From: Chloroflexota bacterium
GTDB taxonomy: Bacteria; Chloroflexota; UBA6077; FW602-bin22; JACQUS01
DNA: 11,096 nt
Reading direction: 5' to 3'
Assembly (NCBI GenBank): GCA_016210125.1
Contig: JACQUS010000404.1
Span: 1-11,096 of the forward strand
Each line of letters opens with the position of its first letter. Positions within the stretch are counted from its first letter, which is position 1. Below are positions 6,429 through 11,096 of the stretch, in pieces. The translations under genes were made by a program, and so were the position numbers. The notes under the pieces were generated by a model. It worked only from the letters and a program-made list of their open reading frames with translations. It had not been told where the DNA came from and did not search any database.

Positions 6429-7460
6429 GTGAGAGCGCTGCGTGCCGGCGTGATCGGCCTCGGCACCATGGGCCGCCACCACGCGCGGGTCTATGGCGAG
6501 CTTCCAGACGTCGAGCTCGTCGCGGTCGCCGACTGCGATCCGCACGCCGTGGAGCACGTGACGCGCGGGCGCAGCGTGCGCGGCCACCTCGACTACCGCG
6601 CGCTGCTGGACCGCGAGCGCCTCGACCTGGTGTCGATCGCCGTGCCGACGGCGCTGCACGAGGAGGTAGCGCGCGCGGCCATCGCCCGCGACGTGCACCT
6701 GCTGGTCGAGAAGCCCATCGCTGCAACGCTCGCGGAGGGCCGGCGCATCGCCGCCGCGGCCCGTGAGCAGGGCGTCGTGCTCACCGTCGGCCACATCGAG
6801 CGCTTCAACGCCGCGGTCCTCGAGCTGAAGCGCCGCTTGGCCGCCGGCGAGCTGGGCAAGGTGTTCCAGGTCCGCGCGCAGCGCTACGGGCCGTTTCCCG
6901 CACGCATCCGCGACGTCGGCGTCGTCGTCGACCTGGCGACGCACGACCTCGACGTGATGCGCTTCCTGCTCGACGCGCCGGTGGAGCGCATCTATGGCGA
7001 GACCGCGCAGCGTATCCACACGGCGCACGAGGACCTGGTCGTCGGGCTGCTGCGGTTCGCCAATGGGGCCATCGGCCTCATCGACGTGAACTGGCTGACG
7101 CCGACGAAGGTGCGCGAGCTGACGGTCACCGGCGAGCGTGGCATGTTCGTGGCCAGCTATCTGACGCAAGAGCTGTACTTCTACGAGAACAACATCGGGC
7201 ATGCGAGCTGGGACGCCCTCGACACGCTGACCGGCGTGCTCGAAGGCAACATGACGCGCTTCCACTTCGAGCGCCGGGAGCCGCTGCGCGCCGAGCTGGA
7301 GGCGTTCGTCGCCGCGGTGCGTGACGGGCGGCCGCCGATGGTCACGGCCGACGACGCGCTGGCGGCGCTGCACCTGGCCGAGCTGCTGGTGGAGTCGGGT
7401 CGCCGGGGCCACGTCTCCCTCGCCGTCGAGCCGCTGATCGCCGGCGGCGAGGAGCACTGA
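6429..7460 (+). CDS. Gfo/Idh/MocA-family UDP-sugar 3-dehydrogenase (WbpB type)
   Basis: This encodes 343 residues from GTG 6429. A Rossmann NAD(P)-binding motif opens the protein (GVIGLGTMGRHHARVY, 7-22). VAVADCD follows, then SIAVPTALHEEVA (69-81) and the family hallmark EKPIA (94-98) with Lys95. VGHIERFN (120-127) and DLATHDLDVMRFL (168-180, with Asp168 and His172) mark the substrate domain. The likely reaction is oxidation of the C-3 hydroxyl of UDP-GlcNAcA to the 3-keto sugar that the preceding aminotransferase would use. A relative acting directly on UDP-GlcNAc (EC 1.1.1.374 type) is a close alternative. Start choice: GGAGGGG (6414-6420) lies eight bases before the GTG; the frame is open further upstream but overlaps the aminotransferase. 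A 312-base repeat region follows its stop. Confidence 0.88.
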   Translation: MRALRAGVIGLGTMGRHHARVYGELPDVELVAVADCDPHAVEHVTRGRSVRGHLDYRALLDRERLDLVSIAVPTALHEEVARAAIARDVHLLVEKPIAATLAEGRRIAAAAREQGVVLTVGHIERFNAAVLELKRRLAAGELGKVFQVRAQRYGPFPARIRDVGVVVDLATHDLDVMRFLLDAPVERIYGETAQRIHTAHEDLVVGLLRFANGAIGLIDVNWLTPTKVRELTVTGERGMFVASYLTQELYFYENNIGHASWDALDTLTGVLEGNMTRFHFERREPLRAELEAFVAAVRDGRPPMVTADDALAALHLAELLVESGRRGHVSLAVEPLIAGGEEH

Positions 7461-7578
7461 CGGAACCGGCCGATGCGCCGAGGGGCACGGCTGCTAGCTT
7501 GACACGCGCCTGCGGCGCAGGGGGGACCTCGCCCCCCGGCCCCCTCTCCGACTCGGAGAGGGGGAGGAGAGCGGGTGG

Positions 7579-7660
7579 GAGTCCAGAGGGGGCGAAGCCC
7601 CCTCTCTCTGGGTACCTTTTTTGGGGTGGGGCGGGGTAGCCGCCCAGAAGGGTATGTTCA
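7579..7660 (+). repeat. Two-hairpin repeat unit A
   Basis: The unit begins GAGTCCAGAG. Hairpin 1 is AGAGGGGGC/GCCCCCTCT with loop GAA (7585-7605), followed by T6 (7617-7622), which makes it terminator-like. A G-rich tract then forms hairpin 2, GGGCGG/CCGCCC (7629-7645). The unit ends in TATGTTCA (7653-7660). The start GAGT-CAGAGGGG and the T6-plus-G-run layout match the element at 3838-3892. Confidence 0.65.
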
Positions 7661-7665
7661 CAGGA

Positions 7666-7740
7666 GAGTCCAGAGAGGGCGAAGCCCTCTTTGAGAACCT
7701 CCCTAGGGGTGGGGCGCGACACACCCCAGGACTATGTTCA
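7666..7740 (+). repeat. Two-hairpin repeat unit B
   Basis: This repeats the order of unit A, starting 87 bases later: GAGTCCAGAG, hairpin 1 AGAGGGC/GCCCTCT with loop GAA (7674-7690), GGGGTGGGGCG, hairpin 2 GGGGTG/CACCCC (7706-7727) and the ending TATGTTCA (7733-7740). The T6 run is lost. Stem sequences differ from unit A on both arms while pairing is kept. Confidence 0.6.
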
Positions 7741-7772
7741 TCTAGGCTGATCCGCAAGAGGGGAAAGAGCGC

Positions 7773-9056
7773 ATGCGCGTCGCGGTAGTCGGGCTGGGCA
7801 AGATCGGCCTGCCGCTGGCCGTGCAGTACGCCAGCAAGGGCTGCGCCGTGCTCGGCTGCGACATCGACCCGAGCGTCGTCGCGGCGGTCAACCAGGGCCT
7901 CAGCCCCGTCCGCGAGGAGGCGGAGCTGGATGCGGGCCTGGCGCGCGAGGTGGCCGCCGGCCGGCTGCGCGCGACGACCGACACGAGCGCCGCCGTAGCC
8001 GCGAGCGAGGTCGTGGTGGTGATCGTGCCGCTGATGGTCGACCACGGGCCCGACCGGCAGCTCGACTACCGCGCGCTCGACTGCGCGACGCGCGACGTGG
8101 GCCGCGGGCTGCGGCCGGGCGCGCTGGTCATCTACGAGACGACGCTGCCGGTGGGAGCGACGCGCGGGCGGCTCGGGCCGGCCCTGGCGGCGGCATCGGG
8201 TCTGGCGCCGGGGCGCGACTTCTGGCTGGCGTTCAGCCCCGAGCGCGTGTACAGCGGCCGCATCTTCCTCGACCTGCGCCGCTACCCGAAGATCGTCGGC
8301 GGCGTGGACCCCGAGAGCACGGCGCGCGCCGCGGCGTTCTATCGCCGCGTGCTCGAGGCCGAGGTCATCGCCGTCGACAGTGCCGAGACGTCCGAGTTCT
8401 CGAAGCTGGTCGAGACCACCTACCGCGACGTGAACATCGCCCTGGCGAACGAGTTCGCGCTTTACGCCGCGCAGCGGGGCATCGACGCGCAGCAGGCCAT
8501 CGACGCGGCGAACACGCAGCCGTACGCGCACGTCCACCGGCCGGGGCTGGGCGTCGGCGGACACTGCATCCCCGTCTACCCGTACTTCCTCATCCATGAC
8601 GCGCCAGAAGGCATGCACCTGCCGCGGCTAGCGCGGCGCGTCAACGACGAGATGGCCGGGCGCGGCGTCTGGCTGTTGGCCGAGGCGCTCGGGACGCTCC
8701 GGGGCACGACGGTGCTCGTGCTCGGCCTCGCCTATCGAGAGGACGTCAAGGAGACGGCCTTCAGCCCGGCCTGGACGCTCGTGCAGGAGCTGCGGCGCGC
8801 GGGGGCGCGGCCGCTGGTGCACGACCCGCTGTTCAGCGCCGACGAGTTGCGCCGCTTCGAGCTCGAGCCGGCAGACCTGGCGACGCTGCCGCCCGTGGAT
8901 GCGGTGGTGCTGCAGGCCTACCACGGCAGATACCGCGACCTCGACTGGGCGGCCATGCCCGGCCGGGTCGTGCTCGACGGCCGGAGCGTGCTCGACGCGG
9001 CGGCCATCCGCGCCGCCGGCAAGCGCTACCTGGCCATCGGCCGTCCGCCGGCGTAA
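7773..9056 (+). CDS. UDP-HexNAc 6-dehydrogenase (WbpA/WecC type)
   Basis: This 427-residue member of the UDP-glucose/GDP-mannose dehydrogenase family has all three domains. The N-terminal NAD domain carries VVGLGKIGLPLA (5-16), YETTLPVG (121-128) and SPERV (155-159, Glu157). The central dimer domain carries SKLVETTYRDVNIALANE (210-227; Lys211, Asn221). The active-site loop PGLGVGGHCIPVYPYFL (257-273) has the catalytic Cys265. The C-terminal domain has GLAYREDVKETAFSPA. The family oxidises C-6 of a UDP-sugar to the uronic acid in two NAD-dependent steps. Here the substrate is probably UDP-GlcNAc (WbpA role, first step of the pathway). UDP-ManNAc (WecC role) is possible because a WecB-like epimerase is also present. 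ATG 7773 follows AGAGGGG (about 7757-7763) by nine bases. The stop lies inside an 18-base tandem repeat. Confidence 0.9.
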   Translation: MRVAVVGLGKIGLPLAVQYASKGCAVLGCDIDPSVVAAVNQGLSPVREEAELDAGLAREVAAGRLRATTDTSAAVAASEVVVVIVPLMVDHGPDRQLDYRALDCATRDVGRGLRPGALVIYETTLPVGATRGRLGPALAAASGLAPGRDFWLAFSPERVYSGRIFLDLRRYPKIVGGVDPESTARAAAFYRRVLEAEVIAVDSAETSEFSKLVETTYRDVNIALANEFALYAAQRGIDAQQAIDAANTQPYAHVHRPGLGVGGHCIPVYPYFLIHDAPEGMHLPRLARRVNDEMAGRGVWLLAEALGTLRGTTVLVLGLAYREDVKETAFSPAWTLVQELRRAGARPLVHDPLFSADELRRFELEPADLATLPPVDAVVLQAYHGRYRDLDWAAMPGRVVLDGRSVLDAAAIRAAGKRYLAIGRPPA

Positions 9057-9090
9057 GGATCGTCCACGGCGTAAGGATCATCCACGGCGT
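9050..9090. repeat. 18-base tandem repeat over the dehydrogenase stop
   Basis: GGCGTAAGGATCGTCCAC (9050-9067) is followed by a copy differing at one base (9068-9085) and a five-base start of a third. Both units carry TAA in the dehydrogenase frame; the first is the actual stop codon (9054-9056). It occupies about half of the 79-base gap before the next gene. Confidence 0.85.
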
Positions 9091-9135
9091 CTTCGTGGCT
9101 ACCTGCCCTAAAGCGGATGGCGTGAGAGCTGCATC

Positions 9136-11043
9136 GTGTGTGGTATAGCGGGAATCTGGCACACCGACGGCCGCGCGGTCGACGAGGCCACGCTGCGGCG
9201 CATGATCGCCGTCCAGCGCCACCGCGGCCCCGACGGCGAGGGCTACCACGTGGCCGGCGCGGTGGGTCTGGGCCACGCGCGTCTGAAGATCATCGACCTC
9301 AGCCCTGCCGCGGCCCAGCCGATGACCAACGAGGACGGCTCGCTCTGGCTGACGTACAACGGCGAGGTCTACAACTACGTCGAGCTGATGGCCGAGCTGC
9401 GCGCGCTGGGGCATACCTTCCGCAGCCGCTCGGACAGCGAGGTCATCCTGCACGCCTACGAGGAGTGGGGCGAGCGCTGCGTCGAGCGCTTCAACGGCAT
9501 GTGGGCCTTCGCCCTGTGGGACGAGCGCCGGCGCGTGCTGTGGTGCTCGCGCGACCGTTTCGGCGTCAAGCCGTTCTACTACCTCTGGGATGGCCGAACG
9601 TTCGCCTGCGCCTCGGAGATCAAGGCGCTGCTGGCTTTCCAGCCAGAGGCGCGGCGGCCGAACTACCCGTACCTGCTGCACTTCCTGACGAGCGGGCTGT
9701 TCGACGACGGCAGCGAGACGGCCTTCGCGCCGGTGCGCAGCCTGCCGCCGGCGCACGCGCTCACGGTGCGTGACGGCGCGCTGCGGCTAGCGCGCCACTG
9801 GGACTACGACGCGGCACAGCGGGCCGCCTACGACTACGGCGCGCCGGAGGCGACCTTCCGCGAGCTGCTCGGCGACGCCGTGCGGCTGCGTCTGCTGCGC
9901 AGCGACGTGCCGGTGGGCACGTGCCTGAGTGGCGGGCTCGACTCTAGCGCTATTGTGGCGCTATCATCGCGCCTTATCGACGTGCCGGTGCGTACCTTCT
10001 CGGCCATCTACGACGAGCCAGAGGCCAACGAGGCCCCGTACGTGGCCGTCATCAACGAGCGCTGCCGCACGCTGCCACACCTGGTGAACCCGCGGCCCGA
10101 CGATTTCATGAGCATCGTCCCGCGCATCGTCTGGCACCAGGACGAGCCAACGGCCGGGCCGGGGCTGTACTCGCAGTGGCACGTGATGCAGCGCGCGCAC
10201 GGTGTCGTGACCGTGCTGCTCGACGGCCAGGGCTCGGACGAGCTGCTCGGCGGCTACCACCACGCCTTCGGCCCGTACTTGGCGACGGTGTTCCGCCGCG
10301 CCGCAGGGGGCGACCTGCCGGCCTGGCGCCGTCTGGCGGCCGACGCGGCAGCCATCGCCGCCCTCGCCGGGCGCAGCCAGGCGCTGGCGGCGCTCAAGCC
10401 GTACCTGCCTGCGCCGCTGCGCGCGCTCTACCGCACCTGGCGCGGCACCGAGGCCAGCGGCGACGTGCACCGCGACCTGCGCGCGCTGGTCGGCGATACC
10501 GCCATCCAGCGCCAGTATGCCCGGCGCTTCGCCGACCCGCTGGACGACGCGCTCTACTGGAGCGTCGCCAGCACGAGCATCCCCGGCCTGCTGCACTACG
10601 AGGACCGCAACAGCATGGCCTTCGGCCTCGAGGCCCGCGTGCCCTTCCTCGACTACCGGTTGGTGGAGTTCTGTCTGGGTCTGCCGTTCGACGACAAGGT
10701 CCGCGGCGCGACGACGAAGCACATCATGCGCCGCGCGCTGCGCGGCATCGTGCCCGACGAGGTGCTCGACCGGCGCGACAAGAAGGGCTACCCGACGCCG
10801 CTGGCGCGCTGGCTGCGCGGTCCGCTGCGCGCGCCGGCGGCCGACCTGCTGCTGGGCTCGCGCCTGCCGCAGCGCGGCGTCCTGCGGCCCGCGGTCGTCG
10901 AGCGCAAGCTCGCCGCGCACGCTGCCGGCCGCCACGACTATAGCTGGGAGATCTGGCGCTGGTTGACCCTGGAGCTGTGGTTCACGCAGTTCATCGACGC
11001 GTTTGACCCCGCGCGGTGGATCCATGCGCCGGCGGGGGCGTGA
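9136..11043 (+). CDS. asnB: Asparagine synthase-like glutamine amidotransferase
   Basis: This encodes 635 residues from GTG 9136; the start is fixed by the requirement for Cys2 as the N-terminal nucleophile (MCGIAGIW). The glutaminase (class II GATase) domain spans about 2-220 with QRHRGPDGEG (27-36), YNGEVYN (74-80) and RSDSEVI (98-104). The synthetase domain starts near 240 and has the PP-loop ATP motif SGGLDSS (265-271). LDGQGSDELLGGY, EDRNSMAFGLEARVPFLD and KKGYPTP near the end are all family-conserved. The protein is longer than E. coli AsnB (554) but normal for homologues in polysaccharide clusters. It would use glutamine and ATP to form an amide. By analogy with WbpS-type proteins the target may be the carboxyl of the uronic acid made by this cluster rather than aspartate; this is inference from position. 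The ribosome site is weak (GAGAG about eight bases upstream). Confidence 0.9.
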   Translation: MCGIAGIWHTDGRAVDEATLRRMIAVQRHRGPDGEGYHVAGAVGLGHARLKIIDLSPAAAQPMTNEDGSLWLTYNGEVYNYVELMAELRALGHTFRSRSDSEVILHAYEEWGERCVERFNGMWAFALWDERRRVLWCSRDRFGVKPFYYLWDGRTFACASEIKALLAFQPEARRPNYPYLLHFLTSGLFDDGSETAFAPVRSLPPAHALTVRDGALRLARHWDYDAAQRAAYDYGAPEATFRELLGDAVRLRLLRSDVPVGTCLSGGLDSSAIVALSSRLIDVPVRTFSAIYDEPEANEAPYVAVINERCRTLPHLVNPRPDDFMSIVPRIVWHQDEPTAGPGLYSQWHVMQRAHGVVTVLLDGQGSDELLGGYHHAFGPYLATVFRRAAGGDLPAWRRLAADAAAIAALAGRSQALAALKPYLPAPLRALYRTWRGTEASGDVHRDLRALVGDTAIQRQYARRFADPLDDALYWSVASTSIPGLLHYEDRNSMAFGLEARVPFLDYRLVEFCLGLPFDDKVRGATTKHIMRRALRGIVPDEVLDRRDKKGYPTPLARWLRGPLRAPAADLLLGSRLPQRGVLRPAVVERKLAAHAAGRHDYSWEIWRWLTLELWFTQFIDAFDPARWIHAPAGA

Positions 11044-11059
11044 TGTCGCTCCCGAGAGG

Positions 11060-11088
11060 TTGACCCAGGCGACCTATCGTCTTACACT
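11060..11088 (+). promoter_or_regulatory. Sigma-70-type promoter candidate at right edge
   Basis: TTGACC (11060-11065) and TACACT (11083-11088) are separated by exactly 17 bases, matching five and four of the six consensus positions. It lies just after the AsnB stop and would drive a gene beyond the window. The ATG overlapping the AsnB stop (11043) closes after six codons, so the last 53 bases contain no gene. Confidence 0.45.
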
Positions 11089-11096
11089 CTGAAGGG

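Larger units (their letters stand above)
7461..7772. repeat. 312-base non-coding region of stacked GC hairpins
   Basis: No gene is supported. After about 45 plain bases the region is a chain of inverted repeats. They are a palindrome CCTGCG-g-CGCAGG (7509-7521), a G6/C6 hairpin (7520-7537), an 11-base-pair hairpin CCCCCTCTCCG/CGGAGAGGGGG with loop ACT (7540-7564), and two tandem copies of an imperfect two-hairpin unit (7579-7660 and 7666-7740). This looks like REP-type or miniature-element debris. The ribosome site AGAGGGG of the next gene starts at about 7757. I see no convincing promoter; TTGACA at 7499 has no -10 partner. Confidence 0.7.

Noticed and set aside
4781..6469. Long open frame of 562 codons on the - strand
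   Set aside because: It lies opposite the chain-length and aminotransferase genes, which have clear family motifs; its translation is rich in Arg, Gly and Val repeats with no recognisable domain, as expected in GC-rich DNA.
5907..7457. Open frame of 516 codons on the - strand
   Set aside because: It is antisense to the aminotransferase and Gfo/Idh/MocA genes, with low-complexity composition and no motif.
7499..7504. TTGACA as a -35 element
   Set aside because: No -10-like hexamer occurs 15-19 bases downstream; the following bases form GC hairpins.
7579..7740. CRISPR array
   Set aside because: There are only two imperfect units, they contain the hairpins themselves with no unique spacers of regular length, and no cas gene is present.

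Overview
This is a GC-rich bacterial window of about 11 kb. It holds a short housekeeping/regulatory segment at the left and a surface-polysaccharide gene cluster on the + strand across the rest. The likely host is a high-GC bacterium, possibly Chloroflexota. That guess rests on the GC-rich codon use, the frequent GTG/TTG starts, an acetyltransferase carrying a zinc ribbon, and intergenic GC hairpins with GAA/TTC loops. It is a low-confidence inference, since no phylogenetic marker gene is intact here.

Layout. Bases 1-601 (- strand) encode a MOSC-domain protein that runs off the left edge. It diverges from a small excisionase-type helix-turn-helix protein (686-1015, + strand). Between them a perfect 17-base palindrome (650-666) contains a consensus extended -10 element on both strands. 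Next comes the first third of a queuine tRNA-ribosyltransferase gene (tgt, 1050-1499). It is cut off after the DSGGFQ region and joined by a GTGA overlap to the sugar genes. A tightly packed run follows: UDP-HexNAc 2-epimerase, a small lipoprotein and a WbpD-type acetyltransferase (1496-3692). After a 285-base gap with a promoter-like element and a strong terminator hairpin come a Wzz-type chain-length protein, a DegT-family aminotransferase and a Gfo/Idh/MocA dehydrogenase (3978-7460). A 312-base hairpin-rich repeat region precedes a UDP-sugar 6-dehydrogenase (7773-9056). The last gene is an AsnB-type amidotransferase (9136-11043), followed by a promoter-like sequence at the right edge.

How the genes work together. 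The five sugar enzymes match the full set known from Pseudomonas aeruginosa O5 and Bordetella (WbpA, WbpB, WbpE, WbpD, WbpI). That set converts UDP-GlcNAc to UDP-2,3-diacetamido-2,3-dideoxy-D-mannuronic acid. The AsnB-like protein may amidate the uronic acid carboxyl group. The Wzz-like protein would set polymer length. No glycosyltransferase, flippase or polymerase is present, so the cluster should continue beyond the right edge.

The chemistry is known. The less ordinary parts are the truncated tgt fused into the cluster, the symmetric divergent promoter, the repeated two-hairpin element in the gaps, and the possible attenuator before the chain-length gene. I found no clearly new biological system.
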